DNA of 64,000 bases from an uncultured bacterium (GCA_905215805.1 CAJMRL010000012.1:3160-67159); one strand, 5' to 3'; shown: positions 26,418-35,180, numbered from the stretch's first letter. Notes: generated from the letters alone by a model not told the origin. Translations and numbers: made by a program.

Positions 26418-27299
26418 ATGATCAGTATCAAAAGAAGATCTGTGGGAGATCTTATAGGCGAAATTATAATTTATCTTATACTCACATTCCTTGCGGTTAT
26501 AATGGTTATACCGTTTATCTATGTTATAGCGGCATCGTTTGCGAAGGAATCTGAGATTCAGACAAGACCTATCTTCCTGTGGCCTAACGATCCGACGCTC
26601 GCGGCTTATGAAGAGGTATTTGATATGTCAAATATGGGACCGACTGTTTTGCGTTCATTGCTGGTTTCCATACTTGTAACCGTTATAGGTACTATTATAA
26701 ACCTGTTCTTCACAACAACAATGGCATACGGTCTTTCAAGAAGCGACCTTAAGGGTAAAAAGTTCCTCTTGAATATGGTTCTTTTCACAATGGTTGTTAA
26801 CGGCGGTATGATCCCTACCTTCCTTCTTGTAAAGAGTCTCGGTATGTATGATACATATTCTGCGCTTATTTTACCGGGCGCGATCAGTGCATATAATATG
26901 CTTATAGTAAGAAACTTCTTTATAGAGCTTCCGAGGGAGCTTGAAGAGGCTGCTTCAATAGACGGCTGTTCGGATATAGGTATCTTTGTAAAGATAGCCC
27001 TTCCGCTTTCAATGCCATGTCTTGCGACGTTTGGTCTGTTCTATGCCGTTGGTCACTGGAACGACTACTTCGGTGCATTGCTCTATCTTGATGACCAGAA
27101 GAAATATCCATTCCAGCTGGTACTTAGAAATATAGTTATGCAGTCAGAGGATACATCTGCAAATGCAGATCAGGAGCTTCCTTCAGATACACTTAAGATG
27201 GCTTCTATCGTTATCGGTACAGTTCCGATCCTGTGCGTATATCCGTTTTTGCAGAAGCACTTTGCAGCAGGCGTAATGGTAGGCGCTGTTAAGGGTTAA
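26418..27299 (+). CDS. Carbohydrate ABC importer permease, LplC/YtcP type
   Basis: The 293-residue second permease has six spans and an EAA loop ELEEAASIDGCSDIGIF. The C-terminus ends in the typical HFAAGVMVGAVKG of the MalG/LplC group. RBS AAGGGAGAG precedes the ATG. It forms the heterodimeric channel with the preceding subunit. The lipoprotein gene follows at once. Location within the pectin locus suggests pectin oligomers as the substrate, an inference from context only. Confidence 0.93.
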   Translation: MISIKRRSVGDLIGEIIIYLILTFLAVIMVIPFIYVIAASFAKESEIQTRPIFLWPNDPTLAAYEEVFDMSNMGPTVLRSLLVSILVTVIGTIINLFFTTTMAYGLSRSDLKGKKFLLNMVLFTMVVNGGMIPTFLLVKSLGMYDTYSALILPGAISAYNMLIVRNFFIELPRELEEAASIDGCSDIGIFVKIALPLSMPCLATFGLFYAVGHWNDYFGALLYLDDQKKYPFQLVLRNIVMQSEDTSANADQELPSDTLKMASIVIGTVPILCVYPFLQKHFAAGVMVGAVKG

Positions 27300-27323
27300 T
27301 TGAGAGGAGGATATATTGTTATT

Positions 27324-28922
27324 ATGTGGAAAAAGATTATTCTAACGGCAGCAGCGGCGGCGCTTCTTACAGGAAGCTTGTCAGGCTGCGGAGCCGGTTC
27401 AGATGAAATTCATACAAATGCTCAGGGTCAGAAGGTAGTTTCTATTATGACAGCCTCGTATCAGCCTGAGTCAGCATCTGACGATGCGTCGCAAAATCCT
27501 GTTATAGCTCAGGCAGAGCAGCAGATTAGCGAACATATGGGTGAGCCGATTGACCTTGAAATAAGATTTGCGGCTTCTTCAAACTACGGCGAAAAGGTTA
27601 CTGCTGCCATGGGCGCGGGTACATATCCAAATATAATGAAGGTTCCGGACAGAACATCGGCTATAGTTCAGAACTGCCGCGGAGGCACATTCTGGGATGT
27701 TACAGACCTTATAAAAGCTACAAATCCGGATGGCTCATATAAATATCCGAACCTTGCAAAGGCGAATGAAGAGGTTTTGAGAAACATGTCGGTTGACGGA
27801 AGAGTCTATGGTATCTATTCATCGCGTGACCTCGGACGTAACGGCGTTACAATACGTAAGGACTGGCTTGAGAATATAGGCTATGACCATTATCCGCGTA
27901 CTCTTGACGAGTTCTATGATGTTTGCAAGAAGTTCACCGAAAACGATCCTGACGGAAACGGCGTAAAGGATACCTTCGGTATGATAATGACTTCAAATCC
28001 GGGTCCGATAGACCAGATAACAGTATGGGCGGGCGCTCCGAACAAGTACGGTATTAAAGAGGATGCTCCCGATGGTCAGAAGCTCCAGCCCGCATTTATG
28101 TTTGACGAGTATCTTGAAGGTCTTAAGTTTATAAAGGACCTTTATGATAACGGATATGTAAACGGAAACTGGGCGACAATGGACGCTGAAAAGTGGAATG
28201 AGCCGATGCTTAACGGCGAGGGCGGAATTATCATCGACGTTACAGACCGTGCAAGACGTGTTCAGCAAAATATCACCGATAGAGATCCGGATGCTGTAAT
28301 AGGCGTATTCGGTTCAGTGGCAAAGGATGAAAATTCGGAGAGAAGAGTGCTTCCTACAACGGGTTATAACGGTTTCTTTGTATTCCCGAAGGAGTCTGTA
28401 AAGGATGAGGAAGAGCTTGATTTCTGTATGAGAGTTATGGATGCTCTGGAGTCACCTGATGTTTCGGATACTCTTCAGTATGGTATAGAAGGAAGACAGT
28501 ATCAGATAGTGAATGGCGAATATCAGAAGTTTAAGACAGAGGACGGCTCAGATGATAAGTCAAAAGACAAGGAGTTTGCTGACTTTAACCAGATTCTTAC
28601 ATTCATAAACGGTGATACTAATCTTGACATTCCGTATACAAGTGCTGTTGCGGAAGAGGTTGACCAGGTTCTTGAGGACAATATAAACTATACTGTTCCG
28701 GACCCGTCAGCTCCTTATATTTCAAAGACTGCATCTCTTAAGGGTACAGCTCTTGACGATATTATAACAGAAGCTAACACAAAGTTCATCACTGGTGAAT
28801 ATGATGAAGCTAAGTGGCGCTCAGAGGTTGAAAGATGGAGATCGCAGGGCGGCGATGATGTTATAAAGGAACTTAATGAGGCATATGAAGCTGATGAATC
28901 TGTAGATCATAGCGCAGATTGA
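27324..28922 (+). CDS. Carbohydrate-binding lipoprotein of ABC importer
   Basis: The 532-residue extracellular binding protein starts at ATG 27324. The frame opens at 27300 with TTG, but the AGGAGG at 27305-27310 lies inside that extension. A lipoprotein signal ends in LSGC, giving a lipid-anchored cysteine near residue 20. The rest is the long type of family-1 solute-binding protein paired with LplB/LplC permeases, including DPDGNGVKDTFG, which resembles a calcium-binding loop. It comes third in the unit, after the permeases, whereas LplA-type genes usually come first. A terminator follows at once, so this completes the operon. Confidence 0.92.
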   Translation: MWKKIILTAAAAALLTGSLSGCGAGSDEIHTNAQGQKVVSIMTASYQPESASDDASQNPVIAQAEQQISEHMGEPIDLEIRFAASSNYGEKVTAAMGAGTYPNIMKVPDRTSAIVQNCRGGTFWDVTDLIKATNPDGSYKYPNLAKANEEVLRNMSVDGRVYGIYSSRDLGRNGVTIRKDWLENIGYDHYPRTLDEFYDVCKKFTENDPDGNGVKDTFGMIMTSNPGPIDQITVWAGAPNKYGIKEDAPDGQKLQPAFMFDEYLEGLKFIKDLYDNGYVNGNWATMDAEKWNEPMLNGEGGIIIDVTDRARRVQQNITDRDPDAVIGVFGSVAKDENSERRVLPTTGYNGFFVFPKESVKDEEELDFCMRVMDALESPDVSDTLQYGIEGRQYQIVNGEYQKFKTEDGSDDKSKDKEFADFNQILTFINGDTNLDIPYTSAVAEEVDQVLEDNINYTVPDPSAPYISKTASLKGTALDDIITEANTKFITGEYDEAKWRSEVERWRSQGGDDVIKELNEAYEADESVDHSAD

Positions 28923-28935
28923 TAATATAATTTAT

Positions 28936-28969
28936 AAACCGCATTGGATTTATTCCGATGCGGTTTTTT
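28936..28969 (+). terminator. Terminator of carbohydrate ABC operon
   Basis: AAACCGCAT ... ATGCGGTTT stem with an inner GGA/TCC pairing, then a run of six T. Confidence 0.88.
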
Positions 28970-29016
28970 GCATAAAATTTTGCATTAAAAATTTATAAAT
29001 TCAGTAAAATTTGCCC

Positions 29017-29130
29017 TTGATAATAGGCTAACTCTCTGCTAAACTTGTCTTTATACTAATGTGAAAGAGAAGCTGTATGTTTTAGCCTTGTTAGAAGGGC
29101 GGCTAAGCTGCTCTTCGCTTCACGCTTTAA
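29017..29130 (+). promoter_or_regulatory. Possible promoter and structured leader of beta-propeller gene
   Basis: TTGATA (29017-29022), 17 bp, TAAACT (29040-29045) is a plausible promoter. Between it and the ATG, TTAGCC / GGCTAA can pair around a 12-nt loop, enclosed by GTGAA ... TTCAC and GAAG-type arms, making a long stem-loop just upstream of the AGAGAGGGA ribosome site. Confidence 0.4.
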
Positions 29131-29148
29131 AGAGAGAGGGACTTATAA

Positions 29149-30747
29149 ATGGACATTTACAAAATCAAGGAAATCAACTACAAAAATGCCGGCGACGCCT
29201 GCCGTATGTGGCTCGGCGATATAAACGGTGACGGCATTATGGAGATCGTCATGGTACAGCCGGACGGCGGATTTGACGACAGATTCTATCCGCACAGCGT
29301 ACAGTGCGCAACAGCGTTTGACCTTGATGGAAACATGCTTTGGCAGATAGGAGAGCCTGATCCGGAGGTGCATGGCAGCGGATCGGATATCCCGGCTCAG
29401 ATATACGATATTGACCGCGACGGCAATAATGAGTTTATATGCGTAATGAATGATGAGCTTTGTATATTTGACGGTAAAACAGGAGAGCTTAAAGAAAAGC
29501 ATGGGCTTCCGGATAAGGATGCGCACGATTGTATAATCATAGCGGACCTTGAGGGTACAGGCTATGCTCAGAACATCATAGTTAAAAACAGATACAGAAA
29601 GCTATGGGCGCTCGATAGGAATTACGAGGTCATGTGGACCTTTGAGGGGGATGTGGGACATTATCCCTGGGTATACGACCTGAACCGTGACGGCTGTGAT
29701 GAGGTGATAGCCGGATATACGGTGCTTGACGCATCCGGCAAGCCTATGTGGAGAATTGACATGGAGGATCATGCGGATTGTATTTGGGTAGGAGACCTGA
29801 TGCAGAACGGACAGCCGCTCGTGATGGTCGGAGGCGCCGATACCACTGCATATACCGCTGACGGAAGGCTTGTATGGAGATTTACAGATACGGTTGAGTC
29901 TCAGAACATAGCTCCCGGTAAGTTTATCTTGGGAAAGAGAGGACTTCAGATAGCGGGGCTTGACAGAATCGTTCGAGTTGGAGATAACGGCAAGGACGGC
30001 ATTTTTCTTTTCGACTGTAACGCTAATCCTCTTTATAAGGAGGACAGAAAGTCGATAGGCTGGTCCACGATAGTAACTGTCATGCACGGCTTTACAAGGA
30101 GTGCGCAGGATTATATACTTGCCTACAGACGCGGCGGCGGACTTACCGGAGGAGTGTATGACGGAGAGATGAATTGCCTTCTTGAGCTGCCGTATGACGG
30201 GCATTGCATGTGGGCGGATCTGACCGGAGACGGACTTTCTCAGCTTTTGCTTTATAACGGCGAAAAGATAACGATTTATTCTACAGAGCAGACCGACCTT
30301 TTAAAGCCTGCTATAAATTCGCCAAGACCACAGCCTAAGCGTTTGTATAACTGGACACGTTATTGGGGAAGCGAAATTGAGCCTGAGCGCTATGCAGTGG
30401 GATATGTTACCGGTGATTTTGAAAATTGTGATATAAAGAAATGGGCGCAGAGCTGCAATAATGATGAAAATATTACTATAGCGGATTTTGCGGTGCTGCT
30501 TGTGAATGCGCTTGGTCTTAAGGCATATTATACGGAGAATTTTAAGGACGTGCTTTCATGCGATTATTTTGTTAAGGCAGCCGGTATTATAAAGGCGCTC
30601 GGCATTATAGAGGGCGATACACTTGAGCCGGACAGCTATGTGAGCATAGAGGATGCAAATAAGATGCTTGATAAGGCAGGAGCAAAGAAGAGGATAGACG
30701 GCGATGGTTTTGTTACCATGAATATGGCGGCAAGGGTGTTTGAATAA
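29149..30747 (+). CDS. Beta-propeller protein (rhamnogalacturonan-lyase/FG-GAP-like) with SLH-like tail
   Basis: The 532-residue protein shows repeated calcium-loop-like motifs (DINGDGIMEIV, DIDRDGNNEFI, DLNRDGCDEVI, DLTGDGLSQLL) and blades ending in aromatic strands, as in FG-GAP or PL11-type propellers. Residues about 440-525 resemble an S-layer homology domain (FAVLLVNALGL, FKDVLSCDYFVKAAGIIKALGIIEG, LEPDSYVSIEDANKML). There is no signal peptide: the start after AGAGAGGGA is well placed and no hydrophobic segment follows. SLH domains normally bind the outer wall, so this combination is odd. Location at the end of the pectin locus suggests a role with pectin side chains, but lyase activity is not shown. 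Confidence 0.55.
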   Translation: MDIYKIKEINYKNAGDACRMWLGDINGDGIMEIVMVQPDGGFDDRFYPHSVQCATAFDLDGNMLWQIGEPDPEVHGSGSDIPAQIYDIDRDGNNEFICVMNDELCIFDGKTGELKEKHGLPDKDAHDCIIIADLEGTGYAQNIIVKNRYRKLWALDRNYEVMWTFEGDVGHYPWVYDLNRDGCDEVIAGYTVLDASGKPMWRIDMEDHADCIWVGDLMQNGQPLVMVGGADTTAYTADGRLVWRFTDTVESQNIAPGKFILGKRGLQIAGLDRIVRVGDNGKDGIFLFDCNANPLYKEDRKSIGWSTIVTVMHGFTRSAQDYILAYRRGGGLTGGVYDGEMNCLLELPYDGHCMWADLTGDGLSQLLLYNGEKITIYSTEQTDLLKPAINSPRPQPKRLYNWTRYWGSEIEPERYAVGYVTGDFENCDIKKWAQSCNNDENITIADFAVLLVNALGLKAYYTENFKDVLSCDYFVKAAGIIKALGIIEGDTLEPDSYVSIEDANKMLDKAGAKKRIDGDGFVTMNMAARVFE

Positions 30748-30763
30748 ATATTTTTCGGTATAC

Positions 30764-30792
30764 TTGATTTTATAGCGGTTATATGATAAAAT
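30764..30792 (+). promoter_or_regulatory. Promoter of Rpn-type copy 2
   Basis: TTGATT (30764-30769), 17-bp spacer, TAAAAT (30787-30792), the same spacing and -10 as for copy 1. Confidence 0.7.
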
Positions 30793-30821
30793 AGGTATAG
30801 CGGAACGGAGGATATCTACAT

Positions 30822-31763
30822 ATGAAAACAGAAAACAGTCTTGCGAAAAATCTTTCTGCTGCCGATAATAAAGCAGCCCTTGACGCATCTTGCAAGCGTC
30901 TGCTTGCTAATAAGATTATTCTTGCATGGATTTTAAAGGAATGCACAGAAGAATATAAAAATTGCAGCGTTGATGATATTGCTGAAAAATATATTGAGGG
31001 AACACCGCAGATAGCTCAGACATCTGTTCACAGAAATGAAAAAAGCGGTGAAAATATAGATGGACTTAATACTGAGGACAGCAGTATTACAGAAGGTACG
31101 GTTACATACGATATTCGTTTTGGGGCTGTAGTTCCGAATACAGACGATAAAATACATTTAATTATTAATATAGAAGCGCAGAATGATTTTTATCCGGGAT
31201 ATCCTTTAATAAAACGCGGTATATATTATTGCAGCAGAATGATTTCATCACAGTATGAAACATATTTTACCGAATCCCATTATGAGAATATACGTAAGGT
31301 ATATTCAATATGGATATGCACGAGACCTCCGGAAAGTAAAAAGAATACGATTATGCAGTATTCTATAAAGGAAACGAGCATAATCGGAAATGCTCCGGAA
31401 AAAGAAAAGAATTATGATTTGCTTACAGCTGTTATGATATGCCTGGGTGATGAGAACGGTAAAAATTATGACGGGATAATAAAGCTTTTAGAAGTTCTGC
31501 TTTCATCAGATAAAAAACCCGAAGAGAAAAAGAGTATATTACAGAATGATTTTGAAATAAAAATGACAAAAACATTGGAAAGCGAGGTGTCTATAATGTG
31601 TAATATCAGTAAAGGTGTAGAAGAACAAGGAATTGAAAAAGGTCAGATTAGTTTAATAAAGAACCTTATGAAAAATATGCAGTGGACACTTGAGCAGGCG
31701 ATGACGGCGGCAGGCCTTACAAAAGAAGAGCAGGAAAAATATTCAGAGATACTAAAAAAATAA
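30822..31763 (+). CDS. Rpn-type PD-(D/E)XK nuclease / transposase-like protein (copy 2)
   Basis: The 313-residue paralogue of the product at 2374 is nearly identical over AALDASCKRLLANKIILAW and IEAQNDFYPGYPL. It carries the same E-x-Q active-site form, the ECTEEY/VDDIAEKYIEG segment and the MCNISKGVE region, but only one GIEK unit where copy 1 has several GMEK. The ATG follows GGAGGATATC. It sits between the pectin locus and a radical SAM gene with its own promoter and terminator, as a self-contained insert would. No flanking terminal repeats are seen. Biochemical role is unknown. Confidence 0.82.
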   Translation: MKTENSLAKNLSAADNKAALDASCKRLLANKIILAWILKECTEEYKNCSVDDIAEKYIEGTPQIAQTSVHRNEKSGENIDGLNTEDSSITEGTVTYDIRFGAVVPNTDDKIHLIINIEAQNDFYPGYPLIKRGIYYCSRMISSQYETYFTESHYENIRKVYSIWICTRPPESKKNTIMQYSIKETSIIGNAPEKEKNYDLLTAVMICLGDENGKNYDGIIKLLEVLLSSDKKPEEKKSILQNDFEIKMTKTLESEVSIMCNISKGVEEQGIEKGQISLIKNLMKNMQWTLEQAMTAAGLTKEEQEKYSEILKK

Positions 31764-31798
31764 GGCGATACTTAACGGTTAGCCGATATATGATTATA

Positions 31799-31839
31799 GA
31801 GTGACCGCCATAGTTAATATATAGTGGCGGTTACTTTTT
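31799..31839 (+). terminator. Terminator of Rpn-type copy 2
   Basis: AGTGACCGCCA ... TGGCGGTTACT stem with a 14-nt loop and six T. Confidence 0.85.
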
Positions 31840-31867
31840 TAATATAAATTTTATAATGAGGTGTAAT

Positions 31868-32743
31868 ATGCAGTGCAACATATGCCCGCGCAGATGCGGA
31901 GCTGACCGGGAAAACGGCAGCCTTGGGTTTTGCGGCGCATCGAATAAAATCAGAATAGCAAGAGCAGCTCTGCATTTTTGGGAAGAGCCATGCCTGAGCG
32001 GTGCAAACGGCGCGGGAACGGTATTTTTTTCTCATTGCAATATGAAATGTGTATACTGCCAAAATTACCGCATAAGCACAAGAGGCGCGGGGCATGAGGT
32101 GAGTATCGGAGATCTTGCGGAAATTTTTCTTGATCTGCAAAGCCGGGGCGCAAATAATATTGACCTCGTAACTCCCACGCACTATGCTTTGGATATTGCA
32201 GAGGCAGTCAAAAAAGCAAAAAACAGCGGGCTGCATATACCGGTGCTCTATAACTGCGGCGGTTATGAATCGGTTGAAACATTGAAACGTCTTGAAGGAC
32301 TTATCGACATATATATGCCTGATATGAAATATTACAGGGATAAATATGCAATGAAATATTCATCTGCTCCAAAATATTTTGAAACGGCATGCGCCGCTCT
32401 TGAGGAAATGTACAGGCAGACGGGCGCGGTCGTTTTGGATAAAAACGGCATAATGCAAAGCGGCGTTATCGTGCGTCATATGATGCTGCCGGGGCTTATG
32501 CTCGATACAAAGAAAATTATGGATTATCTGTTTGATACTTATGGAAATAACATTTATATAAGTCTTATGAGTCAGTATACGCCGCTTAAAAATGTTGAGC
32601 GCTTTCCTGAGTTAAACAGGAAGATAGATATGAAAAAATATAATTCCATAGTGGATTACTGCATGAACAGGGGTATGGAAAATGTGTTCATACAGGAGGG
32701 CTCCGCTGCAAAGGAGAGCTTTATCCCCTGTTTTGAAGAATAA
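31868..32743 (+). CDS. PflX-like radical SAM protein
   Basis: The 291-residue protein belongs to the group of pyruvate-formate-lyase-activase-like radical SAM enzymes of unknown substrate (PflX/COG1313 type). Besides the SAM cluster motif CNMKCVYCQN (near residue 60-70) it has an N-terminal Cys set (C-N-I-C-P-R-R-C and GFCG) typical of the group, which could hold a second cluster. The ATG at 31868 follows AGGTG; the in-frame ATG at 31856 has no ribosome site. The C-terminal half holds TP-type and FIQEG strand motifs of the partial TIM barrel. It stands alone. Confidence 0.88.
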   Translation: MQCNICPRRCGADRENGSLGFCGASNKIRIARAALHFWEEPCLSGANGAGTVFFSHCNMKCVYCQNYRISTRGAGHEVSIGDLAEIFLDLQSRGANNIDLVTPTHYALDIAEAVKKAKNSGLHIPVLYNCGGYESVETLKRLEGLIDIYMPDMKYYRDKYAMKYSSAPKYFETACAALEEMYRQTGAVVLDKNGIMQSGVIVRHMMLPGLMLDTKKIMDYLFDTYGNNIYISLMSQYTPLKNVERFPELNRKIDMKKYNSIVDYCMNRGMENVFIQEGSAAKESFIPCFEE

Positions 32744-32755
32744 TAAGAAGCTAAT

Positions 32756-32800
32756 AGGGGCTGCCGCTTTAAATGTTCTGCGCTAAAAGCGACAGCCCCT
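32756..32800. repeat. Short member of intergenic repeat family, bidirectional terminator
   Basis: AGGGGCTGCCGCTTT with AAAGCGACAGCCCCT, loop containing TTCTGCGCTA. It lies between the convergent radical SAM and GNAT genes. Confidence 0.85.
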
Positions 32801-32805
32801 GTTTA

Positions 32806-33297
32806 TTATATATCCAGCTGCATTATGTAATCGTCCATCACAAATTCGTTTCCTATATCGGTAACGACCGAATCGATTTGTTTAAAGCCCTTTGCACGAT
32901 ATACGTCAAGACTGTGTGTATTATACTTGTTGCAGGTCAAATATACGGCGTTTTTTCCGTTTTCCTTCGCAAAATCCACTGCCTGCTTCAAAAGCTTGGA
33001 AGCAAGTCCTCTTCCTCTGAAGTCCTTTCTCAGATAAAGCTTGCTCAAAAATACTCTATCTTCCTCAGGCTTTACGCCGCAATAGCCTATAAGCTCGTTA
33101 TTTTCATAGGCGAGATAGTATGTGTAATGATCGTTTTCTATAGCGTTCTTTATCGCCCGCTTGCTTTGGAACATATCGACCATGTAATCTATTTGCTCCA
33201 AGGAAAGGAGCGAAGAAAAATATTCATGCCATATCTCTGACGCCAAGGCAGAGAGCGAATCAAGCTCGTCCTCTGTCGTGCATATTTTTATCTCCAT
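32806..33297 (-). CDS. GNAT-family N-acetyltransferase
   Basis: The 163-residue protein has the GNAT fold marks: beta4 strand VFLSKLYL, the acetyl-CoA loop RKDFRGRGLASKLL (Q/R-x-x-G-x-G/A, near residue 95-105) and NKYNTHSLDVYRAKGF near the C-terminus. The acceptor is unknown. The ATG lies one base past the stop of the upstream DtxR-family gene, behind GGAGGAGG in that gene's end, so the two are translated as a unit and share the operator-controlled promoter at 33723. Confidence 0.9.
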   Translation of the reverse strand: MEIKICTTEDELDSLSALASEIWHEYFSSLLSLEQIDYMVDMFQSKRAIKNAIENDHYTYYLAYENNELIGYCGVKPEEDRVFLSKLYLRKDFRGRGLASKLLKQAVDFAKENGKNAVYLTCNKYNTHSLDVYRAKGFKQIDSVVTDIGNEFVMDDYIMQLDI

Positions 33298-33298
33298 C

Positions 33299-33679
33299 TT
33301 ATGCCTCCTCCTTTTGTACCTCTGCGAGAGCTTTTTTTATAATATCAAAGGTCTCCGGACTTATCACATGCTCCATTCTGCAGGCGTCACGCTGTGCGGT
33401 ATCCTCGCTTACTCCGAGAGATATAAGATATTTGGAAAGGACCTTATGGCGTTCGTATATACTTTCGGCTATTTCACTGCCCTTTTCGGTAAGCAGTATC
33501 ATTCCGTTGGGGTCATATGTAATATAATCGTTTTCCTTAAGCAATGAAACGGCTCTTGAAACGCTGGGCTTTGAATATCCCAGTTCATGGGCAATGTCGA
33601 TAGAACGTACATAGCCGAAACGGTTCTTTAGAATAAGTATTGTTTCAAGATACATTTCGCCGGATTCATGCAATTCCAT
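33299..33679 (-). CDS. DtxR/MntR-family metal-dependent repressor
   Basis: The 126-residue protein has the N-terminal winged helix (MYLETILIL, SIDIAHELGYSKPSVSRAVSLL, about 8-60) and a dimerisation domain with metal-site residues E-x-H/C-x-M-E-H (RDACRMEHVISPET, about 97-108). It lacks the SH3-like third domain, as MntR does. It should sense manganese or iron. RBS AAAGGAGG. It is first in a two-gene unit with the GNAT gene. An inverted repeat over its own -10 box points to autorepression. The residues alone do not decide which metal it senses. Confidence 0.92.
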   Translation of the reverse strand: MELHESGEMYLETILILKNRFGYVRSIDIAHELGYSKPSVSRAVSLLKENDYITYDPNGMILLTEKGSEIAESIYERHKVLSKYLISLGVSEDTAQRDACRMEHVISPETFDIIKKALAEVQKEEA

Positions 33680-33722
33680 ACAGTTACCTCCTTTGCTGAT
33701 TGAATTTACATAATAGAACTAT

Positions 33723-33768
33723 AGTTAGTCTATGAAACTATTATATCATAAACTAACTGCAATTTCAA
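33723..33768 (-). promoter_or_regulatory. Promoter with overlapping operator of DtxR-family gene
   Basis: On the minus strand: TTGAAA (plus 33763-33768), 17 bp, TATAAT (plus 33740-33745). The -10 box sits exactly in the centre of a 13-bp inverted repeat with one mismatch, 33723-33735 AGTTAGTCTATGA and 33746-33758 TCATAAACTAACT. This is the expected geometry of an autoregulatory DtxR-family site. Confidence 0.8.
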
Positions 33769-33778
33769 TAGCGATCTT

Positions 33779-35131
33779 TTATTTATCTTTAATTTTTCTG
33801 TAAACAGTGAAGATCATAGTGATAAAGCATGCGGTGCCGCCGATGACGTTTGAAACCGGCTCGGCTATAAAGACTCCGTCAACCCCAAACCAATACGGCA
33901 GAATAATAGTTAACGGAATAACTATAAATACCTTTCTGAGCAGTGAAAAAATAATAGCCTGCTTTGTTTTTCCGAGTCCGGTAAATACTGATTGTCCGGT
34001 AAACTGCAATGCCATAAATACAAAACCAAAGAAGTATATATGCAGCGGACGTACGCCTGCCTCTATTACATTCGCGTCGCCGCTGAACATACCGAGAAAC
34101 TGTCTTGCAAATAATATGACCGCTATCCACATAACTCCGGTATAGATGATGAGCACTGCCGCGCTGTCGCGTATAGCCGCTTTTACGCGCTTTCCGCAGC
34201 CTGCTCCGTAATTAAAGCCGATGACCGGCTGGATTCCGTTGGTCATTCCCATTACAGGCATCTGCACAACGTCCCGCACTGAGCTTATGATAGTCATTAT
34301 AGCTATGTACAAATCGCCGCCCCAGACCGAAAGCGTGGAATTGCATACGGTCGTAACGGCGCTGTTTGTCGCTGCCATTATAAAGCCGGACATACCGAGG
34401 GTATTTATTTTAATAATGCGCTTTTTCTGAGGGCGCATTGCCGATACGCTTAATTTTATGAGCGTGCGTTTTCCGGTCAGAAACAGCACAGTCCAAACGG
34501 CAGAGGCAAGCTGTGAAATAACTGTGGCCAAAGCCGCCCCTTTTACTCCCATTCCAAATACAAAAATAAAAAGAGGGTCCAGAACGATATTTAAGACCGC
34601 GCCTATAATAACGGTGAACATTCCGGTTTTGGCAAATCCCTGAGCATTTATAAAGCTGTTTAGCCCCAATGATATCATAACGAATATTGTTCCGGCGGCG
34701 TATATGTTCATATAGTCCTTAGCGTACGGAAGCGTTTCATTACTCGCGCCTAAAAGCCTTAAAAGCGGCTCCTCAAATGCATATATCAATATAGTTATGG
34801 CTGCTCCGTAAATAAGCAGCAAAAGGAAGGAGTTTCCCAAAAGTAATTTTGTTTCACGCTCGTCTCCCCTGCCTCGGGCTATAGAAAACAGCGGCGCGCC
34901 TCCGCTGCTTATTAAATTTGCAAATGCCATGACAACAGTTATAAGCGGCAGACATACTCCCAGACCTGTAAGTGCGTTTGTAGCATCCGCACCCATGCGT
35001 CCTATGTATATTCGGTCTACAACATTATAAAGCACATTGATAAATTGAGCTACCATCATGGGGATGGCTATGCGCATAATATTGCCTATAACCGAGCCTT
35101 TTGAAAAATCATTTGTATCGTTTTGCTTCAA
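33779..35131 (-). CDS. MATE-family efflux transporter
   Basis: The 450-residue protein has twelve hydrophobic spans. The N-terminal MVAQFINVLYNVVDRIYIGRMG matches the bacterial MATE (NorM/DinF-like) family, which exports cationic drugs or metabolites using Na+ or H+. The start is a TTG at 35131 after GAGGCGAGAG. An internal ATG would remove the conserved first segment KGSVIGNIMRIAIPMM. Own consensus promoter. Its substrate cannot be told from sequence. Confidence 0.93.
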   Translation of the reverse strand: MKQNDTNDFSKGSVIGNIMRIAIPMMVAQFINVLYNVVDRIYIGRMGADATNALTGLGVCLPLITVVMAFANLISSGGAPLFSIARGRGDERETKLLLGNSFLLLLIYGAAITILIYAFEEPLLRLLGASNETLPYAKDYMNIYAAGTIFVMISLGLNSFINAQGFAKTGMFTVIIGAVLNIVLDPLFIFVFGMGVKGAALATVISQLASAVWTVLFLTGKRTLIKLSVSAMRPQKKRIIKINTLGMSGFIMAATNSAVTTVCNSTLSVWGGDLYIAIMTIISSVRDVVQMPVMGMTNGIQPVIGFNYGAGCGKRVKAAIRDSAAVLIIYTGVMWIAVILFARQFLGMFSGDANVIEAGVRPLHIYFFGFVFMALQFTGQSVFTGLGKTKQAIIFSLLRKVFIVIPLTIILPYWFGVDGVFIAEPVSNVIGGTACFITMIFTVYRKIKDK

Positions 35132-35180
35132 TTTCTCTCGCCTCTTTCAAATTTATACATATCATATCTTCATATTTAAT

